Under the pieces are notes generated by a model. The model saw only the letters and a list, made by a program, of their open reading frames with translations. It searched no databases and was not told where the DNA came from. The translations under genes were made by a program, and so were the position numbers. A stretch of DNA of 64,000 bases from positions 4,881,501 through 4,945,500 of the forward strand of contig NZ_PDJB01000001.1 in the NCBI RefSeq assembly GCF_002563895.1, given 5' to 3'. This DNA comes from Pseudomonas lurida. GTDB taxonomy: Bacteria; Pseudomonadota; Gammaproteobacteria; Pseudomonadales; Pseudomonadaceae. Below are positions 1-9,236 of the stretch, in pieces (position 1 is the first letter of the stretch; every line of letters starts with the position of its first letter).

Positions 1-2
1 TT

Positions 3-23
3 GCAGGTAAGCCAGCTCCCACC
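3..23. repeat. Single REP-type repeat
   Basis: A GCAGGTAAGCCAGCTCCCACC unit that matches, in inverted sense, the TGTGGGAGCTGGCTTGCCTGC repeats found elsewhere in this window. It lies beyond the acs terminator; its partner, if any, is outside the window. Confidence 0.7.
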
Positions 24-62
24 TTGATCCGGTGTTGTCAGAGACACCCGACTGGCGCCCAC

Positions 63-98
63 AAAAAAGCCCCACCCGGTATTCACCGGGCGGGGCTT
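63..98 (-). terminator. Rho-independent terminator of acs
   Basis: On the minus strand a GC-rich stem (AAGCCCCGCCCGG pairing with CCGGGTGGGGCTT around a short loop) is followed by a run of six T. It sits about 20 bases past the acs stop codon. Confidence 0.85.
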
Positions 99-117
99 CC
101 TGCTGCCACAACGGCGC

Positions 118-2073
118 TTAAGCGACGTTCATGGTCTTGTGCGTCTCAATCAAATGCGCGACCACGCCTGGGTCCGCCAGGGTGGAAATATCGCCCAACC
201 CGTCGTACTCGGCCGTGGCAATCTTGCGCAGGATACGCCGCATGATTTTCCCCGAGCGCGTCTTCGGCAATCCCGGCGCCCACTGGATCACGTCCGGCGA
301 AGCAATCGGCCCGATCTCCTTGCGCACCCAGTTTTTCAACTCCAGGCGCAATGCTTCGTTCGGCTCTTCGCCATTTTTGAGGGTGACATACACATAGATG
401 CCCTGCCCCTTGATGTCGTGCGGCACACCCACCACCGCCGCCTCGGCGACTTTCGGGTGGGCGACCATGGCGCTCTCGATCTCGGCAGTGCCCATGCGGT
501 GGCCGGACACGTTCAACACGTCGTCCACGCGACCCGTGATCCAGTAGTAACCGTCCTCGTCGCGACGCGCACCGTCACCGGTGAAGTACATGCCACGGAA
601 GGTCTTGAAGTAGGTGTCGACGAAACGGTCATGATCGCCGTACAACGTACGTGCCTGGCCTGGCCACGAATCGAGGATCACCAGGTTACCTTCGGCGGCG
701 CCTTCGATCAGGTTGCCGAGGTTATCGACCAGCGCCGGCACCACACCAAAGAACGGCCGTGCCGCCGAGCCCGGCTTGAGCGCATGGGCGCCCGGCAGCG
801 GGCTCATCATGTTGCCGCCGGTTTCGGTCTGCCACCAGGTGTCGACAATCGGGCAACGGGATTGGCCGACATTCTTGTAGTACCAGTCCCAGGCTTCCGG
901 GTTGATCGGCTCGCCCACCGAACCCAGCAAGCGCAGGCTGCTGCCATCGGCGCCTTCCACGGCAGCGGTGCCGGAAGCCATCATCGCGCGGATCGCGGTC
1001 GGCGCGGTGTAGAGGATATTGACCTTGTGCTTGTCGACGATCTTCGCCACCCGGGTGATGTCCGGGTAGTTAGGCACGCCTTCGAACAGCAGCGTGGTCG
1101 CGCCATTGGCCAGCGGGCCGTAGACGATATAGGTGTGGCCAGTGACCCAGCCGACGTCGGCGGTGCACCAGTAGATTTCGCCAGGGCGGTAGTCGAACAC
1201 GCGCTCGTGGGTCAGGGCTGCGTACAGCAGGTAGCCGCCGGTGGTGTGCTGCACGCCCTTGGGCTTGCCGGTGGAACCGGAGGTGTAGAGGATGAACAGC
1301 GCTTCTTCGGCGCCCATCTCCTTGGGCGCACACACGGTGCCCGCCACTTTCATCAGGTCTTCGTACCAGATGTCGCGATGCTGGTTCCACTTGATCTGGC
1401 CATTGGTGCGCTTGCACACGATGACCTTCTGGATGCTGCTGGTTTCCGGGTTGGTCAGGGCGTCGTCGACGTTGGCCTTGAGGGAAATTTTCTTACCGGC
1501 ACGGATACCTTCGTCGGCAGTGATCACCACCTTCGACTTACAGTCGATGATACGACCGGCCAGGGCCTCCGGCGAGAACCCGCCAAACACCACGGAGTGG
1601 ATCGCACCGATGCGGGTACAGGCCAGCATGGCAACCACGGCTTCGGGAATCATCGGCATATAGATAGTCACCACGTCGCCGCGGTGCACATCCTGGCCAC
1701 GCAGGGCGTTGGCGAACTTGCAGACTTCTTCATGCAGCTCGCGGTAGGTGATGGTGCGGCTCTCGGAAGGGTCGTCGCCCTCCCAGATGATTGCCGCCTG
1801 GTCGCCGCGCTCGGCGAGATGACGGTCCAGGCAGTTGTAGGAAACGTTCAGGGTGCCATCGGCGAACCACTTGATGTCGACATGGTGATCGTCGAACGAG
1901 GTCTGCTTCACCGTGGTGAAAGGCTTGATCCAGTCGAGGCGCTTGGCTTGCTCGCGCCAGAAGCCATCGGGGTTGACCACCGACTGCTGGTACATGGCCT
2001 TGTAGGTCGCCTCGTCGGTCAGCGTGTTGGCTGCTACTTCGGGGCGAACGGGGTACAGGGAAGCCGCACTCAT
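118..2073 (-). CDS. acs: Acetyl-CoA synthetase (acetate--CoA ligase, AMP-forming)
   Basis: Activates acetate to acetyl-AMP and then acetyl-CoA in the cytoplasm, feeding acetate into the TCA and glyoxylate cycles. The 651-residue protein has the full ANL-superfamily layout: N-terminal ACAS region, the P-loop [11 protein letters not shown] at about residues 263-273, the WWQTETGG motif near 414, and a C-terminal SGKIMRR motif whose lysine falls at residue 609, the position of the regulatory acetyl-lysine known in Salmonella Acs. Length matches the family. The start is supported by a GAGGT Shine-Dalgarno just upstream. It is monocistronic, with its own terminator. It could be called acsA, since pseudomonads often carry two copies. 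Confidence 0.97.
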   Translation of the reverse strand: MSAASLYPVRPEVAANTLTDEATYKAMYQQSVVNPDGFWREQAKRLDWIKPFTTVKQTSFDDHHVDIKWFADGTLNVSYNCLDRHLAERGDQAAIIWEGDDPSESRTITYRELHEEVCKFANALRGQDVHRGDVVTIYMPMIPEAVVAMLACTRIGAIHSVVFGGFSPEALAGRIIDCKSKVVITADEGIRAGKKISLKANVDDALTNPETSSIQKVIVCKRTNGQIKWNQHRDIWYEDLMKVAGTVCAPKEMGAEEALFILYTSGSTGKPKGVQHTTGGYLLYAALTHERVFDYRPGEIYWCTADVGWVTGHTYIVYGPLANGATTLLFEGVPNYPDITRVAKIVDKHKVNILYTAPTAIRAMMASGTAAVEGADGSSLRLLGSVGEPINPEAWDWYYKNVGQSRCPIVDTWWQTETGGNMMSPLPGAHALKPGSAARPFFGVVPALVDNLGNLIEGAAEGNLVILDSWPGQARTLYGDHDRFVDTYFKTFRGMYFTGDGARRDEDGYYWITGRVDDVLNVSGHRMGTAEIESAMVAHPKVAEAAVVGVPHDIKGQGIYVYVTLKNGEEPNEALRLELKNWVRKEIGPIASPDVIQWAPGLPKTRSGKIMRRILRKIATAEYDGLGDISTLADPGVVAHLIETHKTMNVA

Positions 2074-2468
2074 CTTTCTTACCTCGGTGACATAGTTGTT
2101 TTTGTATGCCCTGTTGTAGCCGGGGCGGGCCTATAGAACCATTCGACGATGGTAGTAACAAGCCCCTACAAATTACCCTGATATGCCCCTGTGCAGCTCT
2201 AGCCCGCGGACCGTGGCGGATTGCGCCTGAGTGAAAAAAGCTTTACCACGGGATTGTTACAAAAACCGCCAATAGTGTTTATCAAAAGTACGGGTATATG
2301 AATATAACCTGGGGGCCTAAAATCAACTCCGCCAACACGGCACTGTGATTAACAACGCAACCGCCCCCACGAAGGCAACGTTAATCTGAACTTCCCAACT
2401 CTTAGTTACACACGCGGCCTCACAAGGGCCCCGTGACCCCATTCGACCTAAATAAGGTAAATAGAGAA
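2074..2468. other. Intergenic region between acs and the DUF2790 gene
   Basis: This 395-base divergent gap must hold the acs promoter (minus) and the DUF2790 promoter (plus). AT-rich stretches such as GGGTATATGAATATAACC near 2292-2309 are promoter-like, but no operator, riboswitch or small RNA could be assigned. Confidence 0.4.
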
Positions 2469-2738
2469 ATGAAAGCTTTAGTAGTTATGGCCCTCAGCAG
2501 CTTGTGCGCAACCGCCGCCCTGGCCGACGAAGCCCCGACTGACGTAGCTAGCCGGAACACACCGATCGTTGAGGACTACACTTACAGCACCCACCTGGAC
2601 GTCGCCAAAGTCGTGTCCATGAGTAACATCCCAGAAGTATGCGAAGTTGTACCGGTCAAGATGGAATATGAAGATTCGCACGGCCAGCGCCATATTCTTA
2701 ATTACCATGTCATGGGCAACGGTTGCTCTAACGGATAA
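2469..2738 (+). CDS. Small secreted DUF2790 protein
   Basis: An 89-residue protein with a clear Sec signal peptide (MKALVVMALSSLCATAALA, predicted cleavage after residue 19) and a mature part containing the VxxVPVKMxYxDSxG pattern and two cysteines (in PEVCEVVP and GNGCSNG) that could form a disulfide. Small DUF2790 proteins of this kind are common in Pseudomonas and often occur in many copies; their function is not established, and some respond to metals. I chose the internal Met at 2469 because the signal peptide begins there; an upstream Met at 2433 would add 12 residues with no purpose. It is probably periplasmic and monocistronic. Confidence 0.8.
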   Translation: MKALVVMALSSLCATAALADEAPTDVASRNTPIVEDYTYSTHLDVAKVVSMSNIPEVCEVVPVKMEYEDSHGQRHILNYHVMGNGCSNG

Positions 2739-2763
2739 CAACTTCGTTAGTAGGATCTTGTTC

Positions 2764-2787
2764 GCCGCAAGAAATTGTTCTTGCGGC
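2764..2787. repeat. Perfect stem-loop downstream of the DUF2790 gene
   Basis: GCCGCAAGAA and TTCTTGCGGC form a perfect 10-base-pair stem around the tetraloop ATTG. No U-tract follows on either strand, so it is not a classical intrinsic terminator; it could stabilise the 3' end of the upstream mRNA. Confidence 0.55.
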
Positions 2788-3235
2788 AAAGCGCCGGCTG
2801 CGAATACACCCCGATCCCACTGTAGGCGCTGGCTGGCCAGCGATGGCGATTTCAGCCATACCCACCCCACAAAGCCTCCCACCCCCCTCTCTCCCCGAGC
2901 CTGTAAAAAACATCCCACCGCCCGTCAAAAAAATCCAACCCCAGCAAAGCCTTATAAACCCGCACTCTGGCCGAAAAACACGCCATTCTGGCCGCTCTCC
3001 GTGACCATCCGTCCCAACACAAGCCGGTTTTTTTCCCCTACAATGCGCGGGTAAACCGGGCCTGCAATATCCCTTTACACCGGGATGAAGAGCCAGACCT
3101 GAGGCCTCCGCTGGAGCACGCATCTGTCGCTCCGCCCCTCAAGCCTCACGCAGAGCACCCGTTACCCAATTCCGTTTAATGCCTGCGCTAGCTGTTGCAA
3201 CAAACGATTCCTTAAGATCCACCGCGGCCCTGGGG

Positions 3236-3269
3236 CCGTGTGAACACCCAACCATCCGGTTTCACACGG
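3236..3269 (+). promoter_or_regulatory. Inverted repeat in the nrdB leader
   Basis: CCGTGTGAA (3236-3244) and TTCACACGG (3261-3269) are perfect 9-base inverted arms separated by 16 bases, ending 35 bases before the nrdB start codon. It could be an operator or a leader hairpin. It does not resemble the NrdR box I know (ACACNANATNNNG type). Confidence 0.4.
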
Positions 3270-3304
3270 GCACCTTTGAGCCCTCACGCAGGAGACGACA
3301 CGTC

Positions 3305-4555
3305 ATGCTGAGCTGGGACGAGTTCGACAAAGAAGAAGAAGGCGAAGTAGCCACTAAAGGCGCCAACGCCGGCCACGCCACCGAAGCCAACATGGACCGC
3401 CTCGACGGTGCCGGCGCCGCCGCCGCCATCGAAGCCCGCGCCGTCACCGCCAGTGACTCCGCCGCCATCGTGCGCGCCAAGGCTGCGCTGGACAAACTCG
3501 ACGTCGCCGAAGGCCTCGCTGAACTCGAAGGCTCCGCCGCCCGCGTCGCCGTTGACGAAAAGCGCATGATCAACTGCCGCGCCGACCTCAACCAACTCGT
3601 GCCCTTCAAATACGACTGGGCCTGGCAGAAGTACCTCGACGGCTGCGCCAACCACTGGATGCCGCAAGAGGTCAACATGACCGCCGACATCGCCCTGTGG
3701 AAAAACCCCGAAGGCCTGACCGACGACGAACGTCGCATCGTCATGCGCAACCTCGGCTTCTTCTCCACCGCCGACTCCCTGGTCGCGAACAACCTGGTGC
3801 TGGCCGTGTACCGCCTGATCACCAACCCGGAGTGCCGCCAGTACATCCTGCGCCAGGCCTTCGAAGAAGCGATCCACACCCACGCCTACCAGTACTGCAT
3901 CGAATCGTTGGCCATGGATGAAGGCGAGATCTTCAACATGTACCACGAGATTCCATCGGTCGCCAAAAAGGCAGCCTGGGGCCTGAAGTACACCCGCTCG
4001 ATCTCCGATCCGAAGTTCGAAACCGGCACCGTCGAGACCGACAAGGAACTGCTGCGCAACCTGGTCGCCTACTACTGCGTCCTGGAAGGCATCTTCTTCT
4101 ACTGCGGCTTCACCCAGATCCTGTCCATGGGCCGCCGCAACAAGATGACCGGCGTCGCCGAGCAGTTCCAGTACATCCTGCGCGATGAGTCGATGCACTT
4201 GAACTTCGGTATCGACGTGATCAACCAGATCAAAATCGAAAACCCACACCTGTGGGATGCCGAGATGAAGGAAGAAGCCACCCAGATGATCCTGCAGGGG
4301 ACGCAGCTGGAGATCGAATACGCACGTGACACCATGCCGCGCGGCGTGTTGGGCATGAACGCGGCGATGATGGAGGATTACCTCAAGTTCATCGCCAACC
4401 GTCGCCTGTCGCAGATTGGCTTGAAGGAAGAGTATCCAGGTACCACCAACCCGTTCCCATGGATGAGCGAGATCATGGACTTGAAGAAAGAGAAAAACTT
4501 CTTCGAGACCCGTGTGATCGAGTACCAGACTGGCGGCGCGCTGAGCTGGGATTGA
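3305..4555 (+). CDS. nrdB: Class Ia ribonucleotide reductase, beta (radical) subunit
   Basis: Provides the diiron-tyrosyl radical used by NrdA to reduce ribonucleoside diphosphates. The 416-residue protein shows the R2 metal and radical signature: E-A-I-H-T-H-A-Y supplies the Glu and His ligands and the radical Tyr in the same spacing as Escherichia coli R2 (E115, H118, Y122). Further ligands lie in LEG and RDESMH. The C-terminal tail (TGGALSWD) is the type that docks into NrdA. An Ala-rich N-terminal extension of about 80 residues is typical of pseudomonads. The start at 3305 follows a good GGAG; the longer frame from 3179 lacks one. nrdA is not adjacent, so subunit balance must be set in trans. 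Confidence 0.96.
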   Translation: MLSWDEFDKEEEGEVATKGANAGHATEANMDRLDGAGAAAAIEARAVTASDSAAIVRAKAALDKLDVAEGLAELEGSAARVAVDEKRMINCRADLNQLVPFKYDWAWQKYLDGCANHWMPQEVNMTADIALWKNPEGLTDDERRIVMRNLGFFSTADSLVANNLVLAVYRLITNPECRQYILRQAFEEAIHTHAYQYCIESLAMDEGEIFNMYHEIPSVAKKAAWGLKYTRSISDPKFETGTVETDKELLRNLVAYYCVLEGIFFYCGFTQILSMGRRNKMTGVAEQFQYILRDESMHLNFGIDVINQIKIENPHLWDAEMKEEATQMILQGTQLEIEYARDTMPRGVLGMNAAMMEDYLKFIANRRLSQIGLKEEYPGTTNPFPWMSEIMDLKKEKNFFETRVIEYQTGGALSWD

Positions 4556-4578
4556 TTCCTGAGCCAAGCTGCACGATG

Positions 4579-4605
4579 AAGCCCTGACTTGTTCAGGGCT
4601 TTTTT
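4579..4605 (+). terminator. Intrinsic terminator of nrdB
   Basis: AAGCCCTGA and TCAGGGCTT form a stem around CTTGT, followed by a run of six T. It begins 24 bases after the nrdB stop. Confidence 0.9.
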
Positions 4606-4791
4606 ATGCGTGGTGAATGGCCACTTTTTGAAGCACATCATCTCAAGCGGCTCGCCCAGAAGGGTTCGGATCGCATCACCAATGCTGTAGCCTTGTGCCC
4701 CAATTGCCATCAGCGTTGTCACCGATCGAGTGATCGGAACGCTTTCACTGCAGCGCTTTACAGCGACGTCGGAAGATTGGCACGGGAGTAA
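4606..4791 (+). pseudogene. 5'-truncated HNH endonuclease remnant
   Basis: The 61-codon frame keeps only the C-terminal half of an HNH nuclease: EAHHLKRLA, then NAVALCPNCHQRCH, which gives the His-His, Asn and CxxC/His metal elements of the fold, and a typical tail. A complete HNH protein of this type needs at least 100-200 more residues in front. The frame begins inside the last bases of the nrdB terminator, with no ribosome binding site, so the 5' part appears to have been deleted up to that point. It is probably not expressed. A very small nuclease domain is a less likely alternative. Confidence 0.7.
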
Positions 4792-4853
4792 ACTCCTGCT
4801 GTCACACCTGATGCACACTCAAAAAAAACAGTAGATAGGACCGAGGCCAACCC

Positions 4854-5513
4854 GTGAACCCAGACATGCTCGAAGCCGGCCCCGCAGACGCCAAAGTACT
4901 TTCCGTCTTTGACTTCGACGGCACCCTGACCCACCACGACAGTTTCGTGCCATTCCTCAAGTTTGCCTTTGGCACCGGCGAGTTTTATGGCCGGATGGTC
5001 AAGCTGGCGGTGCCGGGGCTGCGCTTTTTGCTGAGGCAGCTCAGCCGGGATGAATTGAAGGCGCAGCTGATCCGCACCTTCATGACAGGGGTGGAAAAGG
5101 CGTGGGTACAGCAGAAGGCCGAGGAGTATTGCCAGCGCAATTGGGCGCGGTTGATGCGACCGGCCGGGGTACTGTCGGTGGAGCAGGAGTTGGGCTCGGG
5201 GGCAGTGGTGACGCTGTGCTCGGCGTCGCCGGCGTTGGTGTTGCAGCCGTTTGCCGATCGGCTTGGGATCAAGTTGATTGGCACTGAGCTTGAGGTAGTT
5301 GACGGGGTGTTGACCGGCAAGCTCACCGGCAATAACTGCCGCTGTGAGAACAAGGTGTTGCGGCTTGAGGCGGTGTATGGGGACCTGGGGGAGTATCGGC
5401 TGCGGGCCTGGGGCGATACGCGTGGGGACCGGGAATTGCTGGCGGCGGCGCAGGATGCGCATTTTCGGCACTTTCATGCGAAGAAGAAAAAGCGCGCTCG
5501 GTTGCAGCGGTGA
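4854..5513 (+). CDS. HAD-family phosphatase (HAD-IB, SerB-like)
   Basis: A cytoplasmic 219-residue hydrolase of the haloacid dehalogenase superfamily. Motif I is FDFDGTLT with the nucleophile Asp at residue 20 and the general acid Asp at 22; motif II is in TLCSASPALV, and the WGDTRGDRELL stretch corresponds to the Mg-binding motif IV of the IB subfamily. The substrate is unknown; relatives hydrolyse phosphoserine or phospholipid-derived phosphates. The GTG start at 4854 has GAGG seven bases upstream; an ATG four codons downstream is an alternative. The lysine-rich C-terminus (KKKKRAR) is unusual. Confidence 0.85.
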   Translation: MNPDMLEAGPADAKVLSVFDFDGTLTHHDSFVPFLKFAFGTGEFYGRMVKLAVPGLRFLLRQLSRDELKAQLIRTFMTGVEKAWVQQKAEEYCQRNWARLMRPAGVLSVEQELGSGAVVTLCSASPALVLQPFADRLGIKLIGTELEVVDGVLTGKLTGNNCRCENKVLRLEAVYGDLGEYRLRAWGDTRGDRELLAAAQDAHFRHFHAKKKKRARLQR

Positions 5514-5525
5514 TGCGGGCGGGTG

Positions 5526-5597
5526 GGATCGGCAGGTAGACCGAGGCGATCCCTTCGCAGCCTCGCTGGGGCTCGACGCCGCCCACAGTTGATCTCT
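5526..5597. repeat. Degenerate REP-like sequence
   Basis: Contains CTTCGCAGCCTCGCTGGGGCTCGACGCCGCCCACAG, written here in parts: a CTTCGCAGCCTCGCTGG half and a GGCTCGACGCCGCCCACAG half. It resembles a second, GCAGCCTCGCTGG-type intergenic repeat family of fluorescent pseudomonads. It is weakly conserved and sits between convergent genes. Confidence 0.35.
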
Positions 5598-5629
5598 GTC
5601 GCTCGGAGGGACGGTGTCTGGCTTGAGTG

Positions 5630-6589
5630 TTATATCGCGGCTTTGAGGTCCACACCCAAGGCCGTGGCGAAGGCTTTGACCATCGGGCTGCGCGGGGCGT
5701 TGTGGCGCAGGATCAGGTTGAATGCCGTGCTGAGGTGGACCTGCTCCGGGCACAGTGCGCGTAGGCGCCCTTCCCTTACCAATGGCGCGGCGTAGTGTTC
5801 TGGCAGGAAGCCCAGGAAGCGACCGGTGAGGATCAGGATGGCGACGGCTTCGACCTGGGAGGCCGAGGCGGACTGGCTGTCGTAGGTGACGAAGTTGGCC
5901 TTGTCGCGATGGATCGCATACCGATGGTTGACCACTTCATATTGGCGCAGCACCTCGGGCGAGATGCCATTCTCGTTGAAGAGCGGGTGTCCTACGGCGC
6001 AGTAGGCGTGGGACTTTTCTTCGTACAGCGGGAAGTAGTCGAATTCTTCGCGGCGCTGGTAGACGGGAACGATGCCGACAATCAAGCGCCCTTCCACCAC
6101 ACCGCGTTCAACTTCGTCCAATTGCGAGGCATGCAGGCGTAATCTTATTTTTGGTGATTGGCGGTGTAAGTTGCCCAGCGCGGTAATCAACGGGGAATTA
6201 ACGTCGGACACGGTGTTATCAATAACGCCGACACTAAGGTCGCCAATAAGCTCGTTTTGCGCCGAACTAAGCTTGTCGCGAAAACTGTCCACCGAGGTAA
6301 ATAACTCGATGGACGCCTGATACACCAACTTGCCTTCTTCGGTCAGCCCGAACCCTTCCCGGCCTCGTGTGCACAGGCGCATGCCGATGCGGATTTCCAG
6401 GTCGGAGATCTGCTTGCTGATGGCTGCCAGCCCCACGTTCAGCTCGTTTTGCGCGGCACTGAAGCCACCCGCTTCGACCACGGCCATGAACACGCGCAGC
6501 AATTTGAAGTCCAGCCCGCTCAACTGCAGGGGCGGTCTCGTGCCGGGTTTTGGCGGCAGGTTTCCAGAAGTGGAAAGTGGAGTTTCCAT
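5630..6589 (-). CDS. LysR-type transcriptional regulator
   Basis: A 319-residue regulator with an N-terminal winged helix-turn-helix (about residues 25-85; FSAAQNELNVGLAAISKQIS is the recognition segment) and a C-terminal periplasmic-binding-protein-like effector domain. It is divergent from the lyase/ABC transporter genes that begin 193 bases away, the usual arrangement for a LysR protein that controls its neighbour, so its inducer is probably the substrate of that locus. The start is uncertain: an in-frame TTG at 6607 would add six residues, and neither start has a strong Shine-Dalgarno. Confidence 0.88.
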   Translation of the reverse strand: METPLSTSGNLPPKPGTRPPLQLSGLDFKLLRVFMAVVEAGGFSAAQNELNVGLAAISKQISDLEIRIGMRLCTRGREGFGLTEEGKLVYQASIELFTSVDSFRDKLSSAQNELIGDLSVGVIDNTVSDVNSPLITALGNLHRQSPKIRLRLHASQLDEVERGVVEGRLIVGIVPVYQRREEFDYFPLYEEKSHAYCAVGHPLFNENGISPEVLRQYEVVNHRYAIHRDKANFVTYDSQSASASQVEAVAILILTGRFLGFLPEHYAAPLVREGRLRALCPEQVHLSTAFNLILRHNAPRSPMVKAFATALGVDLKAAI

Positions 6590-6782
6590 AATACGCGTTG
6601 ACCTCAAGTGCCATATTCAACAGGCTTCAACCCAGTCCTTGAACATAGCCAGGCGGCGATAATGAACATAAACATCCGCCCTTGGCAACCTTGAATACGG
6701 CGCGTCAGACGCTGATTCAGTCTAGTTGAAAACTTATTGTTACTGCCTCCGACTCTTCTAAAAACAAGCGTGAGGAATACCC

Positions 6783-8210
6783 ATGTCCCAACCCACCGAC
6801 CGCCTTTGGGGTGCTCGTTTCAAGACCGGCCCGTCGGCTGCGTTGGCCGCGTTGTCGCGTTGCCCAGAGCGATATTTCCGCCTGACGCCCTACGACCTGG
6901 CCGGCTCTCGCGCCCATGCCCGTGAGCTGCAGCGCGCCGGGTTGCTGGATGAGTCGCAGACCCTGCGCACCCTCGAAGCCCTGGACCAGATCGGCCATGA
7001 CTTCGCCGCCGGCCGCTTGCATCCGACCCTGGATGACGAGGACGTACACACCTTTATCGAACGCGTATTGATCGAGCGCTTGGGCGCTTTGGGCGCCAAA
7101 TTGCGCGCCGGGCGTTCGCGTAATGACCAGACCGCCAACGATCTACGCCTTTTCCTACGTGACCATGCGCGCACCATCACCACCGAAGTGCTGAGTTTGC
7201 AGCAGGCGTTGGTGGAACAGGCCGAGCAGCATATCGAGAGCATCTGCCCCGGTTTTACCCATTTGCAGCAGGCGCAGCCGATTGTGTTCGCCCATCACTT
7301 GCTGGCACACGCGCAATCGATGCTGCGAGACGTGCAGCGCTTGGTGGATTGGGATGCACGTACGGCGCTGTCGCCACTTGGCGCAGCGGCAATGGCTGGT
7401 TCGGCGATTGCGCGCCAGCCGGAGCATTCGGCCAAGGAAATGGGCTACGCCGGGCCGTGCGAAAACTCCATCGATGCCGTCGCCAGCCGTGACCATGTGG
7501 CGGAATTCCTGTTTGTGGCGGGCATGCTCGGGGTGAATATTTCGCGTTTGTCCGAGGAGTTTTGCCTTTGGTCTTCGCGGCAATTTCGCTGGGTGGTGTT
7601 GGACGACGCCTACGCCACAGGCAGCTCGATCATGCCGCAGAAAAAGAACCCGGACATCGCCGAATTGGCGCGGGGCAAGGCTGGTCGCTTGATTGGCAAC
7701 CTGACCGGGTTGATGTCGACGCTCAAGTCCTTGCCGCTGTCGTACAACCGCGACTTGAGTGAAGACAAGCACAGCGTGTTGGACAGTGTGGATACGTTGC
7801 TGCTGGTACTTCCAGCCATGGCCGGGATGGTGGCAACCATGACAGTCCAGGTGGAGGAGCTGCGGCGCCAGGCACCGATGGGTTTTACCTTGGCGACTGA
7901 GGTAGCGGATTGGTTAGCCACCCGTGGTGTGCCGTTCAAGGAGGCCCATGAGATTACTGGCGCGTTAGTACAGGCCTGTGAGAAGCATGAAATTGAGTTG
8001 TGGGAAGCCTCGCCAGCGATGTTGGCGCAGGTGGATGCGCGTCTCACACCCGAAGTGCGGGACTGCCTGACCCTGGAAGCGGCGATTGCAGCGCGCAGTG
8101 GCTGGGGTGGGACGGCGCCGGAGCGAGTGCGCGAGCAGATCGGCCGGTTGAAGATTGCACTGGCTGCACAGCAGCAGTGGGCTGAGAGTTATCAGGGGTT
8201 TCGGATTTAA
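6783..8210 (+). CDS. Argininosuccinate lyase-family C-N lyase (probable catabolic paralogue)
   Basis: A 475-residue member of the aspartase/fumarase superfamily closest in style to argininosuccinate lyase: SRNDQ at 112-116, the PGFTHLQ motif with the proton-relay His at 160, and the signature GSSIMPQKKNPD at 280-291 carrying the catalytic Ser loop. The superfamily eliminates fumarate from N-succinyl-type amines. It lies between a divergent LysR gene and a polar amino acid ABC transporter, not with arginine biosynthesis genes, so I infer use on an imported substrate. Related enzymes that split aminopolycarboxylates such as EDDS are a possible parallel. Start chosen from GAGG eight bases upstream. 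Confidence 0.85.
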   Translation: MSQPTDRLWGARFKTGPSAALAALSRCPERYFRLTPYDLAGSRAHARELQRAGLLDESQTLRTLEALDQIGHDFAAGRLHPTLDDEDVHTFIERVLIERLGALGAKLRAGRSRNDQTANDLRLFLRDHARTITTEVLSLQQALVEQAEQHIESICPGFTHLQQAQPIVFAHHLLAHAQSMLRDVQRLVDWDARTALSPLGAAAMAGSAIARQPEHSAKEMGYAGPCENSIDAVASRDHVAEFLFVAGMLGVNISRLSEEFCLWSSRQFRWVVLDDAYATGSSIMPQKKNPDIAELARGKAGRLIGNLTGLMSTLKSLPLSYNRDLSEDKHSVLDSVDTLLLVLPAMAGMVATMTVQVEELRRQAPMGFTLATEVADWLATRGVPFKEAHEITGALVQACEKHEIELWEASPAMLAQVDARLTPEVRDCLTLEAAIAARSGWGGTAPERVREQIGRLKIALAAQQQWAESYQGFRI

Positions 8211-8243
8211 GCCTGCATAGAGGGGGTGAACTCACCGGCGCTT

Positions 8244-8267
8244 TCGCAGGCAAGCCAGCTCCCACAT
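8244..8267. repeat. Single REP-type repeat
   Basis: TCGCAGGCAAGCCAGCTCCC followed by ACAT, one arm of the common repeat. It lies between the lyase and permease genes, so it could modulate expression inside the presumed operon. Confidence 0.75.
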
Positions 8268-8333
8268 TTGACCGGTTTTCAACCGTTGGACCGCGTACAG
8301 CAGTTAGCGCGTTATCAGTTTTGGAGAATCACC

Positions 8334-9212
8334 ATGAACCAGACCCCGGCCGAGCGCTTGGAAACAGAGCGCAAGCTGTCCGAGAACCAGTTCGACATAA
8401 CCCAGTACGAACACGTGCCGCGCCGCTATTACGGGCGGATGTTCTTTGCCACGTTGATCGTGATCGTGCTGGCAGCGCTGTTGCGCGCTTTCGCCAATGG
8501 CCAGATCGAATGGTCCTACATCGGCCAGTTCCTCACGTCCGAGGCCATTATTTGGGGCCTGGTGAACACCATCGTCATGTCGATCCTGGCGATGGCGTTG
8601 GGCGTAGTAATCGGGGTGATCACAGCGATCATGCGCATGTCGGCCAATCCGATCCTGCGTTATGTGGCCATCACTTACACCTGGCTGTTCCGTGGCACGC
8701 CGCTGATCCTGCAACTGCTGCTGTGGTTCAACCTGGCGCTGATTTTCCCGGTGATCGCGATTCCCGGCCTGTTCAGCATCGACACCGTCGACCTGATGAC
8801 ACCGTTCGTGGCTGCCCTGCTCGGCCTGAGCATCAACCAGGGTGCCTACACCGCCGAGGTGGTGCGCGCCGGTTTGCTCTCCGTCGACACCGGCCAGTAC
8901 GAAGCGGCCAAGTCCATCGGCATGCCAAGCCTTCAGGCGCTGCGCCGGATCATTCTTCCGCAGGCCATGCGAGTGATCATCCCGCCGGTAGGCAACGAGT
9001 TCATCAGCATGGTGAAAATGACCAGCCTGGCCAGCGTGATCCAGTACTCGGAGCTGCTGCACAACGCGCAAAACATCTACTACGCCAACGCGCGGGTCAT
9101 GGAGCTGCTGATTGTGGCCGGCATCTGGTACCTGGCGGTGGTGACTGTTCTTTCATTTGGTCAAAGCCGCCTCGAGCGTCGTTTTGCCCGCGGCGCCGGC
9201 AAGCGTTCGTAA
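8334..9212 (+). CDS. Polar amino acid ABC transporter, permease
   Basis: A 292-residue inner-membrane permease of the HisM/GlnP family. After a hydrophilic N-terminus of about 40 residues come five or so membrane segments; the EAAKSIGMPSLQALRRIILP stretch is the conserved EAA loop that contacts the ATPase. Only one permease gene is present, so the channel would be a homodimer, whereas many polar amino acid systems have two. The start at 8334 follows GGAG; the longer frame starting at 8226 runs through the REP sequence and is not credible. Its ATPase follows after 24 bases. Confidence 0.92.
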   Translation: MNQTPAERLETERKLSENQFDITQYEHVPRRYYGRMFFATLIVIVLAALLRAFANGQIEWSYIGQFLTSEAIIWGLVNTIVMSILAMALGVVIGVITAIMRMSANPILRYVAITYTWLFRGTPLILQLLLWFNLALIFPVIAIPGLFSIDTVDLMTPFVAALLGLSINQGAYTAEVVRAGLLSVDTGQYEAAKSIGMPSLQALRRIILPQAMRVIIPPVGNEFISMVKMTSLASVIQYSELLHNAQNIYYANARVMELLIVAGIWYLAVVTVLSFGQSRLERRFARGAGKRS

Positions 9213-9236
9213 GTCTGGGTTGAGGAGATTTGCCCC

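Larger units (their letters stand above)
2739..3304. other. Intergenic region and long leader upstream of nrdB
   Basis: This 566-base gap holds a stem-loop just after the DUF2790 gene (2764-2787), a degenerate REP-like stretch (about 2815-2860), a C-rich low-complexity tract (about 2866-2945), a possible -10 box TACAAT at 3038-3043, and an inverted repeat close to nrdB (3236-3269). No convincing gene was found in it, and nrdA is absent. Confidence 0.5.

Noticed and set aside
139..2136. 665-codon open frame on the plus strand opposite acs
   Set aside because: It is the antisense shadow of acs, with His/Val/Gly-rich composition and no domain. The acs protein has all family motifs.
2764..2787. 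Stem-loop as an intrinsic terminator of the DUF2790 gene
   Set aside because: The stem is perfect but no T-run follows on either strand, so I list it only as a stem-loop.
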